Positions 14,972 through 23,222 of a DNA stretch of 34,309 nucleotides are shown here, one piece after another; position 1 is the stretch's first letter; every line of letters begins with the position of its first letter. Under the pieces are notes generated by a model. That model searched no databases and had not been told where the DNA came from. It was given only the letters and a program-made list of their open reading frames with translations. Source of the stretch: Streptomyces sp. TRM68367 (GTDB lineage Bacteria; Actinomycetota; Actinomycetes; Streptomycetales; Streptomycetaceae); NCBI RefSeq assembly GCF_014495685.1, contig NZ_JACTVI010000088.1, forward strand, positions 1 through 34,309, given 5' to 3'. Both the position numbers and the translations under genes were made by a program.

Positions 14972-16273
14972 ATGTCTGACGCCGCGCTGCGGCTGAAGCG
15001 CCTGCTCGAACAGTTGCTGGGAGACCCGCTCCCGGTGCGCATCCGCGCCTGGGACGGTTCGCAGGCGGGGCCGCCCGGCGCCCCCGCACTCGTCGTACAC
15101 AACCGTCGCGCCCTGCGTCGGCTGCTGTTCAAACCCGGCGAACTGGGCCTGGCCCGCGCCTGGGTGGCCGGCGACCTCGACGTCGACGGCGACCTCTACA
15201 CCGCCCTCGACCTGCTCGCCGGTCTGATCTGGGAGCGCGGCGAGGACGCCCGCACCCTCGCCGAGTCGCTGCGCGACCCCGACGTGCGGGCCGCCGTACG
15301 CGGGCTGTTCCGGCTCGCCGGGCCGCCGCTGCCGCCCACCCCGCCCCCCGAGGAGGTGCGCAGGCCCCGCCGGCACCTGCACACCAAGCGCAGCGACAGA
15401 CGGGCCATCAGCCACCACTACGACGTGAGCAACGACTTCTACGAGATCGTCCTCGGCCCGTCCATGGTGTACTCCTGCGCCTACTGGCCTTCCCCCGACA
15501 GCACCCTCGAACAAGCCCAGCGCGACAAGCTCGAACTCATCTGCCGCAAGCTCGGCCTGACAGCCGGTCAGCGCCTTCTCGACGTCGGCTGCGGCTGGGG
15601 CTCCATGGCGATCCACGCCGCCCGCGAGCACGGCGTGAGCGTCGTCGGCGTGACCCTCTCCCAGGAGCAGGCGGCGTACGCCCGCAAGCGCGTCGCCGAC
15701 GAGGGGCTCACCGACAAGGTCGAGATCCGCGTCCAGGACTACCGGGACGTGCGCGACGGGCCGTACGACGCGATCTCCTCCGTCGGCATGGCCGAGCACG
15801 TCGGCGCCGAACGGTACCTGGAGTACGCCACCGATCTGCACCAGCTGCTGGGGCCCGGCGGGCGGCTGCTCAACCACCAGATCGCCCGCCGCCCGCGGCG
15901 CGACGAGTCGGCGTACAGCGTGGACGAGTTCATCGACGCCTACGTATTCCCCGACGGCGAGCTCCAGCCCGTCGGCAGCACCGTGTCGATGCTGGAGCGC
16001 GCCGGGTTCGAGGTGCGTGACGTCGAGTCGATCCGCGAGCACTACGGGCTCACCCTGCGCCGCTGGGTCGCCAACCTGGAGGCGAACTGGCGCAGCGCCG
16101 TGCAGCTCACCAGCCCCGGCCGGGCCCGGGTGTGGCGCCTGTACATGGCGGCGTCCGCACTGGCCTTCGAACGCAACCGCATCGGCGTCAACCAGGTCCT
16201 CGCGGTCCGCACCCCGGACTCCGGCACCTCCGGCCTGCCGCTGCGCTCCCGCACCTGGAACGAACTGAACTGA
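14972..16273 (+). CDS. Cyclopropane-fatty-acyl-phospholipid synthase
   Basis: The enzyme uses S-adenosylmethionine to add a methylene bridge across double bonds of membrane fatty acids. The 433-residue protein has an N-terminal lipid-binding domain (about 1-130), the family block ISHHYDVSNDFYEIVLGPSMVYSCAYW (about 151-177), and the SAM-binding loop LLDVGCGWGSMA around Asp204. The ATG at 14972 was chosen because CGGAGG ends about eight bases upstream; the longer frame back to 14882 lacks one. TTGACA at 14860-14865 may be its -35, without a clear -10. The C-terminus AVRTPDSGTSGLPLRSRTWNELN is extended. Confidence 0.94.
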   Translation: MSDAALRLKRLLEQLLGDPLPVRIRAWDGSQAGPPGAPALVVHNRRALRRLLFKPGELGLARAWVAGDLDVDGDLYTALDLLAGLIWERGEDARTLAESLRDPDVRAAVRGLFRLAGPPLPPTPPPEEVRRPRRHLHTKRSDRRAISHHYDVSNDFYEIVLGPSMVYSCAYWPSPDSTLEQAQRDKLELICRKLGLTAGQRLLDVGCGWGSMAIHAAREHGVSVVGVTLSQEQAAYARKRVADEGLTDKVEIRVQDYRDVRDGPYDAISSVGMAEHVGAERYLEYATDLHQLLGPGGRLLNHQIARRPRRDESAYSVDEFIDAYVFPDGELQPVGSTVSMLERAGFEVRDVESIREHYGLTLRRWVANLEANWRSAVQLTSPGRARVWRLYMAASALAFERNRIGVNQVLAVRTPDSGTSGLPLRSRTWNELN

Positions 16274-16286
16274 CCGTATAGAAAAG

Positions 16287-16315
16287 GGGCCCCGCCGCTG
16301 TCCGCGACGGGGCCC
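16287..16315. terminator. Hairpin between convergent genes
   Basis: GGGCCCCG at 16287-16294 pairs with CGGGGCCC at 16308-16315, with AAAA before the stem, so it can end transcripts from both directions between the synthase gene and the convergent ABC permease gene. Confidence 0.75.
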
Positions 16316-16360
16316 GTCTGCTGTGCGGTTACTCCGACTTGATCGCCTGGAGCAAGGGGT

Positions 16361-16383
16361 GTCTGGGGGTCACGCCCCAGAAA
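16361..16383. repeat. Short palindromic repeat, copy 1 (in the 3' end of the permease gene)
   Basis: The core begins GTCTGGGGGTC, has three spacer bases and ends CCCCAGAAA. It is nearly the same as the copy at 18988-19009. Here it breaks the native end of the permease: just beyond it, 16355-16329 on the minus strand still encode LLQAIKSE followed by a stop, the usual end of such permeases, but in a different frame from the gene. Confidence 0.8.
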
Positions 16384-18889
16384 GAGGAGCCAGCCGGGCC
16401 GCCCGCCGGGCCGGCCACAGCGCGGCGAGCACGCCCACCGCCGCGGCCAGCAGGAGGAACACGGCGAGCCGCGTCCAGGGCAGGACCAGTTCGTACGTCG
16501 GCAGCGTTGTGGCCAGCAGCTTCCCGGCCGCCCAGCCGAAGAAGACTCCCAGGCCGATGCCGAGCACCCCGCCGAACAGCGAGATCACCAGGGACTCCAT
16601 GCGGACCATCCGCTTGACGCCCTTGCGGTCCAGGCCGATCGCGCGCAGCATGCTGATCTCCTGGGAGCGCTCGAACACCGACATGGCCAGGGTGTTGATG
16701 ACCCCGAGCACCGCGACGATCACCGCCATGGCCAGCAGGCCGTAGACCATGTTCAGCATCAGCGTGAACAACTGCGCGGTCTCGTTGGAGATGTCCTTCT
16801 TGTCCTGGATCTTGATCGCCGGGTTGGTGCCCAGCGCCTTCTCCAGCCGGTCCTTCGTCGCCTCCGAGGCGCCGCCCGATGTCTTGACCATCACCTGCAT
16901 GTCGGTGGGGTCGTCCAGGTGCGGGGTAAGGGTCCTGTTGTCGATCATGATGCCGTGCATCATGTCGTTGCCCTCGTACACCCCGGCGACCGTCAGCCGC
17001 TGCTTCTTTCCGTCCTCGTAGGCGACGGTGAAGCCGGAACCGGCCTTCCAGCCGTGCGTCCTGGCGGTGGCGTTGTCCACGACGACCTGCGTGCCGCCGA
17101 CCTTGAACGAGCCGTCGTCGACCTTGAGGTCGGTCAGCTCGCCGATCGTGGCGCCGTCGACGCCGGTCAGGTACGCGTCCTGGCCGCCGATGCGGGAGGC
17201 TGCGTTCCGCATCGGGCTGGTGGCGGTGACGCCCTCGGTCCGCTCCAGCTTCCGGCCGACGTCCGGCGACAGCGGGAGCCGGTTCGACATGGACACCACG
17301 TAGTCGGCGCGGATCGCGGACGCCGCCAGCTTGTCGATGGACGACTGCAGGCTGCCCGCCATCACCGTCATGCCGGTGATGAGGGTCAGGCCGATCATCA
17401 GCGCGGAGGCGGTGGCGGCCGTACGGCGGGGGTTGCGCACCGAGTTCTGCCGGGCCAGCTTGCCCGCGACACCGAAGGCGCGCAGCACCGGAGCGGCGGC
17501 CGCGATCATCGGGCGGGACAGCAGCGGGGTCAGGATGAACACGCCGATGATCAGCAGGACGGCGCCGATGCCCATGGGGGTCGACCCGTCCGAGCCGCTC
17601 ATCGTCGTCGCCGCGAGGATGACCGCGATGCCCGCGCCCGAGAACAGCGCGCCCAGCGTGTTGCGCAGCACCAGCGACTTGGTGGTCGCCGTCGCGTGCA
17701 CGCTGCTCATCGCCGCCACCGGCGGGATCTTCGCGGCCCTGCGGCCCGGCAGCCGCGCCGCGAGCATGGTGATGAGGATGCCGACCGCGAGCGCGGCGCC
17801 GACCGTGCCCGGGGTGACGACCAGCGGCCCGTCGGGCACCGGGGCGTCGAAGGAGCCCATCAGGGAGCGCAGCCCGGCTCCGATGCCGACACCGGCGGCC
17901 AGGCCCGCCACGGCGGCGACCGCGCCGACCACGAACGCCTCGATCAGCACCGACCGCGTCACCTGCCGGCGGGAGGCGCCGACCGCGCGCAGCAGCGCCA
18001 GCTCCTTGGTGCGCTGGGCGATCAGCATGGTGAAGGTGTTGGCGATGATGAACGTGCCGACGAACAGCGCGATACCGGCGAACACCAGCAGGCCCTGCTT
18101 CATGCCGCTCATCTGCGAGGCGATGATCCTGGCCTGGTCGTCGGCGAGCTGCTTGCCGGTGGTGGTCTCGACGGCGTCCTTCGGCAGCGCCTTGTCCAGC
18201 TCGGCCTTCAGCGCGGCCTGGGTGACGCCGGCCTTCGCCTTGACGCCGATCTGGTCGTACGTGCCATGCCTGCCGAACAACTGCTGCGCGGTCGCCGTGC
18301 CGAACAGGACGAGGCTGCCGCCGGCCGCGACATTGCCGTCGTCGGTGGTGAAGACGGCGCTGATCCTCGGGGTCAGCACGGGACCGTCGACGGACAACCG
18401 CACGGTGTCGCCGACCTGGTAGCCGGCGCGCTCGGCGGTCTCGGCGTCCAGGGCGATCTCGCCCGGGCCCTTGGGGGCGTGGCCGTCGGTGAGCGGGTAC
18501 CGGGGGTCCCTGGCGCCCCAGTAGTTACCGCCCTGCGTCTGGAAGCCGTTGCCGACCAGCTTGCCGTCCTTGTCGGCGATGGCGGTGAAGCCGCCGACGA
18601 CACCGACGGCGGAGTCGGCGCCAGGGACGCGGGCGCTCCGGTCGAGCACCGCCTGCGTCAGCTCGGACGGCTTGCCGACCTGGTCGCTCCGGGAGTCCTG
18701 GATGGCGGGCTCCACGGCGACGTCGACCTGGTCGAAGCCCTTGGCGGAACTCTTCTGGTACGCGTCGGAGATGGTGTTGGTGAAGACCAGGGTCCCCGAC
18801 ACGAACGCGACGCCGAGCATCACGGCGAGCACGGTCATCAGGAGCCGGGCCTTGTGCGCGAGTACATTGCGCAAGGCGGTACGGAGCAT
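16370..18889 (-). CDS. FtsX/MacB-type ABC transporter permease, C-terminus altered by a repeat insertion
   Basis: The 839-residue protein is a double FtsX permease. An N-terminal membrane helix (about 14-38) is followed by a large extracellular domain (about 39-260), three membrane helices (about 265-400), helices near 425-470 and 505-525, a second extracellular domain (about 530-725), and three final helices (about 735-830). Such permeases work with an ATPase to move lipoproteins, peptides or lipids, or to transmit force. A palindromic repeat replaces the last codons, so the protein ends RRAARLAPLSGA instead of the usual ...LLQAIKSE. The change is small and the protein may still fold, but its ATPase partner next door is deleted. 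Confidence 0.9.
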   Translation of the reverse strand: MLRTALRNVLAHKARLLMTVLAVMLGVAFVSGTLVFTNTISDAYQKSSAKGFDQVDVAVEPAIQDSRSDQVGKPSELTQAVLDRSARVPGADSAVGVVGGFTAIADKDGKLVGNGFQTQGGNYWGARDPRYPLTDGHAPKGPGEIALDAETAERAGYQVGDTVRLSVDGPVLTPRISAVFTTDDGNVAAGGSLVLFGTATAQQLFGRHGTYDQIGVKAKAGVTQAALKAELDKALPKDAVETTTGKQLADDQARIIASQMSGMKQGLLVFAGIALFVGTFIIANTFTMLIAQRTKELALLRAVGASRRQVTRSVLIEAFVVGAVAAVAGLAAGVGIGAGLRSLMGSFDAPVPDGPLVVTPGTVGAALAVGILITMLAARLPGRRAAKIPPVAAMSSVHATATTKSLVLRNTLGALFSGAGIAVILAATTMSGSDGSTPMGIGAVLLIIGVFILTPLLSRPMIAAAAPVLRAFGVAGKLARQNSVRNPRRTAATASALMIGLTLITGMTVMAGSLQSSIDKLAASAIRADYVVSMSNRLPLSPDVGRKLERTEGVTATSPMRNAASRIGGQDAYLTGVDGATIGELTDLKVDDGSFKVGGTQVVVDNATARTHGWKAGSGFTVAYEDGKKQRLTVAGVYEGNDMMHGIMIDNRTLTPHLDDPTDMQVMVKTSGGASEATKDRLEKALGTNPAIKIQDKKDISNETAQLFTLMLNMVYGLLAMAVIVAVLGVINTLAMSVFERSQEISMLRAIGLDRKGVKRMVRMESLVISLFGGVLGIGLGVFFGWAAGKLLATTLPTYELVLPWTRLAVFLLLAAAVGVLAALWPARRAARLAPLSGA

Positions 18890-18953
18890 GGGGTTGTCTC
18901 AGTCCTGGAGTCGGGAGTGAGGGGACGTCAGCTGGTGGGGACTCGGGCGTCGT

Positions 18954-19196
18954 TCAGCTGGTGCGGCCCATCGCATCGAACTCGGGGGTCTGGGGGTCTC
19001 CCCCAGAAAAACGCAGCATGCGGTCCAGGACCGAGTCCGCCGACGGCGCGTACAGCTCGTCGACGATCCGGCCGTCGGCCAGGAAGACGACGCGGTCCGC
19101 GTAGGCCGCCGCCACCGGGTCGTGGGTGACCATCACCACGGTCTGCCCCAACACCCGTACGGAGTTGCGCAGGAAGCTGAGGGGGGCGGTGGTCAC
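18954..19196 (-). pseudogene. ABC transporter ATPase with large internal deletion
   Basis: The frame starts at GTG 19196 with CTCCT (AGGAG on this strand) nine bases upstream and reads MTTAP, the usual start of this ATPase. It then jumps straight to LSFLRNSVRVLGQTVVMVTHDP, the H-loop region near the end of the family, and ends FDAMGRTS. Walker A, Q-loop, signature and Walker B, roughly 170 codons, are absent, so the 80-residue product cannot bind ATP. Ten extra residues (SGGDPQTPE plus F) before the end come from in-frame insertion of the palindromic repeat. The permease gene follows 64 bases downstream with no ATPase of its own. Confidence 0.85.
18988..19009. repeat. Short palindromic repeat, copy 2 (in the ATPase remnant)
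   Basis: The core GTCTGGGGGTC, two spacer bases, then CCCCAGAAA differs from copy 1 only in the spacer. It is inserted in frame near the 3' end of the ATPase remnant. Confidence 0.8.
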
Positions 19197-19614
19197 GGGA
19201 TGGCGCTCCTGTCGGATGACGGTGTGTGTTCGGGAACGTGAACCATCGTCAGGGCAGAGCGCCCCACTTGTAGTCAGCCGCTGTTCCGGTTCCGAAGGCC
19301 GACTCGGGTCGGACCAAGAGAGGGCCGGGTCATACCTGCGGATGACGGCCGATCCTGAGGAAGTCCGGTACGGCACCGGGGGGAGCGTGATCGTCGAGAA
19401 CCGGTAGAGCTCCCTCGTTCGGGCGGTGAAATTCCGTCATTCCGCATGCGCGGCCGACCGTCGCACGCAAGGCTATTGGCAAGTGAGGATGGTGACTTCT
19501 GATGGCTGATGCACCCTCAGACGTCAATAAAATAAGACAACATCGGTCCGCCCTTCCGCTGTTCGGGGGATGTGTCCCGATAGGCTCGGAACCTCGACGC
19601 GGAGCCCGCGGCCT
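19197..19614. other. Intergenic stretch between the ABC remnant and the tRNA
   Basis: This 418-base stretch should hold the outward promoter of the ABC operon (minus strand) and the promoter of the tRNA (plus strand). An AT-rich patch AATAAAATAAGAC near 19526 stands out against the GC background. I found no convincing hexamer pair and no supportable gene; a 22-residue frame ending at 19407 (MTADPEEVRYGTGG...) may be a gene fragment, but has no ribosome site. Confidence 0.5.
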
Positions 19615-19697
19615 GCCCGGATGGTGGAATGCAGACACGGCGAGCTTAAACCTCGCTGCCCCTTGCGGGCGTACCGGTTCAAGTCCGGTTCCGGGCA
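19615..19697 (+). tRNA. bldA: tRNA-Leu (anticodon TAA), bldA
   Basis: The acceptor arms GCCCGGA (19615-19621) and TCCGGGC (19690-19696) pair fully. The anticodon arm is GCGAG-CTTAAAC-CTCGC (19640-19656) with anticodon TAA at 19647-19649. A long variable arm (GCCC-CTTGC-GGGC) marks it as class II, and the T arm is ACCGG-TTCAAGT-CCGGT. The discriminator is A19697 and CCA is not encoded. In Streptomyces the only tRNA reading UUA is BldA, whose loss blocks aerial growth and antibiotic production. The integrated element begins immediately downstream. Confidence 0.93.
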
Positions 19698-19762
19698 CCG
19701 CCCCAAGCGCCATAGTTGACCTGCGAAAACAACTGAAAACCGATCGCTCGGCATGCCCCCTT

Positions 19763-19785
19763 GGGAACATCGCGGGAACATTCGC
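19763..19785 (+). repeat. Tandem direct repeat before the integrase
   Basis: GGGAACATCGC (19763-19773) and GGGAACATTCGC (19774-19785) lie side by side between the tRNA end and the integrase start. Paired short direct repeats in this position are typical of the arm-type sites that integrases bind. TAGTCT at 19787-19792 could be the integrase -10. Confidence 0.5.
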
Positions 19786-19800
19786 GTAGTCTCCGGGGGC

Positions 19801-21606
19801 ATGGCGAGCGTAGTTGCGCGTAAGAACAAGGCTGGTGAGATAACCAGCTATCAGGTCAAGTGGCGTCTCGGCGGCTCGGCCTCGGCGGACTGGCAGACGG
19901 AGCGGTTCGATGACGAGGACTCCGCGACGGTCTTCAAGGAGGCCGTGGACGAGGCGGGTCAGCTGTGGCCGCCCGGGTGGGTCAAGGGCAAGGGCTACAT
20001 CGACCAGGCCGCCGGTGACGTGGACGAGTTGCGCTACCGGTTCGACAACTGGGCCCGGGAGTGCATAGGGAACCGCACGGGCGTCAGCGAGAAGTACCGC
20101 GAGGACTGCATACGCGAACTGGAGACGTACCTCTTCCCCACATTCGGGAATTGCGACGTGCGGTCCGCCGAGCACTTCAGCAAGGCGACGGTGAGCTCGT
20201 GGGTCAACGCGATGACGAAGACGTACGTCTGGCGCGGCTCGAAGCGGAAGCTGATGAGCCCGAAGACGTTGAAGAACCTCCACGGCCTGCTGAGCGGCAT
20301 CCTCAAAGAGGCCGTGATCCACGAGCCGCCGCTGCGCGACCGCAACCCCTGCGACCTCACACGGCTGCCGCGTACGGATGACGACGGGATCGAGGACGAT
20401 GAGGGCGAGGACATCGAGTTCCTCGAACCGGAAGAGGTCGCCGGGATCGTCTCCTGCTTCAACCGGCCGGAAGACCGGATCTTCGTGCGCATGACGTACG
20501 GCACCGGTATGCGGTGGGGCGAGATCACGGCCCTCGCGCGGAGCCACGCACGCAACCCGAAGCCTGGCGTGTTCGAGCTGCGCGTCGCCCGGGCCTGGAA
20601 GCGCGGCAAGCGCGGCACCGGCTTCTACCTCGGCGCACCCAAGAGCAAGGCCGGCCGCCGGACCGTCGACATCACCGAGGGCCTGTGGCAGGAACTGCTC
20701 GACCTCGGCCTCGCCGGCATGCAGCGGAAGGCGCTGATCTTCCACAACGGCCAGGGTGAGCGGATCGTCTACAGCACGTTCTACGAGCGGTGGATGGCGG
20801 CCGTCGCGAAGGCCAAGGAACGCGGCCTGCTGCCGGACTGGAAGTTCCCCACGTTCCACGACCTGCGCCACTCCCACGCGGCGGCGCTGATCTCGGCCGG
20901 GCACAGCCTGACGTACGTACAGCGGCGCCTCGGCCATGAGTCCATCAAGACCACGTCGGACACGTACGGGCACCTGCTCAAGACCGCGCACAAGGCAGCG
21001 CTCGCCACGATCGACGCCGTGCTCGGCATCCAGGGCGGGAACCAGGAGGAGGACATCCCGGAGAACATCCCCGTGAAGAACCCGGGGCAGTCGCTGTACG
21101 TGGCGCACCTCGGCGCGCGGCTGCTCGGTTTCTGGGACGTGGAGCATGCCGAGACGACCGCGGAGCGGTGGGCGGCCGAGCGCGGTGGCGCCGTGCGGGT
21201 GGAGCGCATGACGTGTGAGTGGTGGATTCGCACCGTCGGCGGCGAGGTCGGCAGCAACAACGGCCTGAAGGGCGTACGGAGCGAGGTGCCGCACCGGGCC
21301 TACATCTGGGAGGTGGGGCCGGCGGTGTATGCCGCGGACGGCTCGGAGGTCGTGGCGGATGCGGGCGCGCATGAGCCGCGGGGCCGGTGGGTGTGGGACT
21401 TCGAGGACGCCTACACGGAGGAGCCCGCGCACGCGTCTGCGCAGTGGCGGCCGGGGCCGGCGACTGAGACGGAGGCCCGCGCGTGGGGGCCGGATCCGGA
21501 GGCGGTGCGGGCGGCGTATGCCACGGCTCGCGCGAACGCGCTGCGGATCTGCTCGCTCAACCCGGCAGCCCGCAGCGTGGAGGACGGGCAGCAGACGCTG
21601 ACGTGA
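19801..21606 (+). CDS. Tyrosine recombinase (phage integrase) with long C-terminal extension
   Basis: The integrase recombines attP with the chromosomal site, here bldA. Catalytic residues can be placed: Arg238 in GTGMRWGEI, His353-x-x-Arg356 in HDLRHS, and the nucleophile Tyr389 in SDTYGH. The N-terminal 60 residues look like the AP2-like arm-binding fold and residues about 65-180 are the SAM-like core-binding domain. At 601 residues it is longer than most relatives; about 190 residues after the catalytic domain (from YVAHLGARLLGFWDVEHAE) form an extension I do not recognise. ATG 19801 was preferred because it gives a normal N-terminus, although the ribosome site is poor. Confidence 0.93.
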   Translation: MASVVARKNKAGEITSYQVKWRLGGSASADWQTERFDDEDSATVFKEAVDEAGQLWPPGWVKGKGYIDQAAGDVDELRYRFDNWARECIGNRTGVSEKYREDCIRELETYLFPTFGNCDVRSAEHFSKATVSSWVNAMTKTYVWRGSKRKLMSPKTLKNLHGLLSGILKEAVIHEPPLRDRNPCDLTRLPRTDDDGIEDDEGEDIEFLEPEEVAGIVSCFNRPEDRIFVRMTYGTGMRWGEITALARSHARNPKPGVFELRVARAWKRGKRGTGFYLGAPKSKAGRRTVDITEGLWQELLDLGLAGMQRKALIFHNGQGERIVYSTFYERWMAAVAKAKERGLLPDWKFPTFHDLRHSHAAALISAGHSLTYVQRRLGHESIKTTSDTYGHLLKTAHKAALATIDAVLGIQGGNQEEDIPENIPVKNPGQSLYVAHLGARLLGFWDVEHAETTAERWAAERGGAVRVERMTCEWWIRTVGGEVGSNNGLKGVRSEVPHRAYIWEVGPAVYAADGSEVVADAGAHEPRGRWVWDFEDAYTEEPAHASAQWRPGPATETEARAWGPDPEAVRAAYATARANALRICSLNPAARSVEDGQQTLT

Positions 21607-21620
21607 CAGCCGAATACGCC

Positions 21621-21651
21621 GAAGGGGCCCCGGGGTCGGGGCCCCCTTTTT
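21621..21651 (+). terminator. Terminator after the integrase
   Basis: GGGGCCCC (from 21624) pairs with GGGGCCCC at 21638-21645, with A before and a run of five T after (21647-21651). The 21652-21741 remainder has only small dyads (CTAAC-ACGG-GTTAG). Confidence 0.88.
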
Positions 21652-21741
21652 CGTGTGCTGTCGACGGCCGTCAGGGCCATTTGCTCCCGTTGCTAACACG
21701 GGTTAGTTCGAGGGCTAAAAAAGAGCAGCGTGCAACCGCGC

Positions 21742-22641
21742 CTAGCGTCCGCCGGTCAGGCACAGGTCGAGCAGTGGCGAGGCGGTGAGACAGCGGCCGT
21801 CCTCTGTGTCGCCGGGCGTGCCGTCGCTCGGCGGCTCCTCCGGCTGCGGCCCTGACGTGGGCGGCTCCTCCGGCTCAGGCTCCGGGTCCGTAGTGGGCGG
21901 CTCGGCCGTCGGGGTCGCCGTCGGAGTCGGGTCCTGCGCCGGCGGATTGTCGTCGGCTGGGGCGGTGGAGCCCGGTATCGACGTGGCGTCCTGCGGGCGC
22001 GTGCGCTCGGACTGCCTCTGCTCGCCGCGCGTCTTCGAGCTGGTGGCCCCGTCAGCCCGTTCGGATTCCTCGGCGTCCACCGGGGCGGCGGGACTGCCAA
22101 CGTAGGCGACCACGAGGCCCGCGATGGAGGGGGCCGCGTCCGGGGGGCCGTTGCCACCGCTCCCCGTGCGGCCCTCGGTGTCCTCGTCGCCTGTGCCCTG
22201 CCTGCCCGTGTGGGAGCTGTCGGGCACGGTGACCGGCGCGTGGGTCTGGGTCGCGGCGTGGGCCGGCGCTCCTTCGCTGCCGGTCACATAGAGCGCGGCG
22301 GCCGTGCTGGCGACCAGGACGGAGCCTGCGGCGGCGGTGACCGTGGCCGCGCGGCGTCTGCGTGCGATGGTGCGCAAGCGGGTGCCGAGGGTGGTGAAGA
22401 TGGCTGCGACGCCGCCGCCGATGTAGAGGGCAAGGTGCCGCTTGCGCCGTGCGGGCTCGGGCTGCTCCTCGGGTGGGTCCGCGGGGAACGTGTGGGCGGT
22501 GAGTGCCGCGATCTTGAGCGCGTTGACCTCTGCTCGGAGTTGGGCGATCACGCCGGTGTTTCTGCGGACCATTCTGTACATGACTGCGAGCGCGAGGAGC
22601 GCGGCACCGAGCGCTCCGGCTATCAAGACATCAGCCACCAT
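21742..22641 (-). CDS. Membrane protein with Pro/Thr/Glu-rich outer tail
   Basis: A 299-residue protein I do not recognise. Hydrophobic segments at about 5-25, 70-88 and 98-119 probably span the membrane. The first is followed by a short helical stretch (LRAEVNALKIAAL). The rest (about 120-285) is low-complexity, rich in Pro, Thr, Glu, Ser and Asp, ending with CLTASPLLDLCLTGGR, which has two cysteines. The ATG has GAGGGGG upstream. It sits with the repressor gene on the lysogenic (minus) strand, so it is probably expressed in the lysogen; a superinfection-exclusion or surface role is a guess. Confidence 0.75.
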   Translation of the reverse strand: MVADVLIAGALGAALLALAVMYRMVRRNTGVIAQLRAEVNALKIAALTAHTFPADPPEEQPEPARRKRHLALYIGGGVAAIFTTLGTRLRTIARRRRAATVTAAAGSVLVASTAAALYVTGSEGAPAHAATQTHAPVTVPDSSHTGRQGTGDEDTEGRTGSGGNGPPDAAPSIAGLVVAYVGSPAAPVDAEESERADGATSSKTRGEQRQSERTRPQDATSIPGSTAPADDNPPAQDPTPTATPTAEPPTTDPEPEPEEPPTSGPQPEEPPSDGTPGDTEDGRCLTASPLLDLCLTGGR

Positions 22642-22684
22642 TGCCCCCTCGAATCAGGCTTGTTACCCCTGAGTGAGCAACGGT

Positions 22685-22731
22685 AACGATCAGTGGAACC
22701 GGGTTCTACCTTGATTGAACCTGTGATCGTT
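22685..22731. promoter_or_regulatory. Dyads between the membrane-protein and repressor genes
   Basis: AACGATCA (22685-22692) is inverted at 22724-22731, enclosing a second palindrome GAACC-G-GGTTC (22696-22706). They may form a terminator for the repressor gene or an operator for the membrane-protein gene. Confidence 0.45.
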
Positions 22732-22744
22732 CTGTGACCCTCAG

Positions 22745-23200
22745 CTATCCGGCCTCTCGGTGCTGCTGTGCGGAGGGCTGTTGGTCGTCTGGCTTGGGGG
22801 TCATGCGGTCGAGGCGGCGGTTCACCTCGTCCCGCTCCTCCGGCGTGAGGGTGGCCATCAGTGCGGTGATGGCGTCCAGGGTGGCGCCGGCCACGCGTGG
22901 AGCCGGGGCGGCCATGGTCTGTGAGAACTCCTCAAGGGCCACTGCGGCCTTTTCCCGGCCCGCGTCGCGGAGCTGGGCGGGCGTGACGCCCACGACCAAG
23001 GCCATACGGGCAAGGGTCTCGGGTGGCGCCTTCACCTCCACGGCGGTGCCGCCGACCCGCTGGTACCCGGCGACGATCTGGTTCCACCGCGAACGGCCGA
23101 TGCCGGCCTGCTCCGCAGCTTGGCCGACGGTGAGGCCGCTCCTCTTCTGTGCGTTTCGGATGAGCACCGCCTCCGGCGGCGGGCTCGGGGTCTTCATCAT
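22745..23200 (-). CDS. XRE-family helix-turn-helix regulator, probable phage repressor
   Basis: The 151-residue protein carries an HTH of the cI/XRE type at about 12-60 (LIRNAQKRSGLTVGQAAEQAGIGRSRWNQIVAGYQ), followed by a region (about 65-110) with MALVVGVTPAQLRDAG, as seen in Streptomyces phage and plasmid regulators. A helical, Glu/Arg-rich tail (EERDEVNRRLDRM) is suitable for dimerisation. It is transcribed away from the cro-like gene over a repeat-rich operator region, the arrangement of a lysogeny switch. Two ATG codons (23200, 23197) are possible; neither has a good ribosome site, so a leaderless or weakly translated message is likely. Confidence 0.85.
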   Translation of the reverse strand: MMKTPSPPPEAVLIRNAQKRSGLTVGQAAEQAGIGRSRWNQIVAGYQRVGGTAVEVKAPPETLARMALVVGVTPAQLRDAGREKAAVALEEFSQTMAAPAPRVAGATLDAITALMATLTPEERDEVNRRLDRMTPKPDDQQPSAQQHREAG

Positions 23201-23222
23201 GTGGGGCAGCTTCCCATGACTG

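Noticed and set aside
10615..16284. The 14-base word TGACCGTATAGAAA occurs at 10615-10628 and 16271-16284
   Set aside because: Only two copies, one before a gene and one after a gene, with no similar flanks; no function fits both, so I treat it as chance or a decayed repeat.
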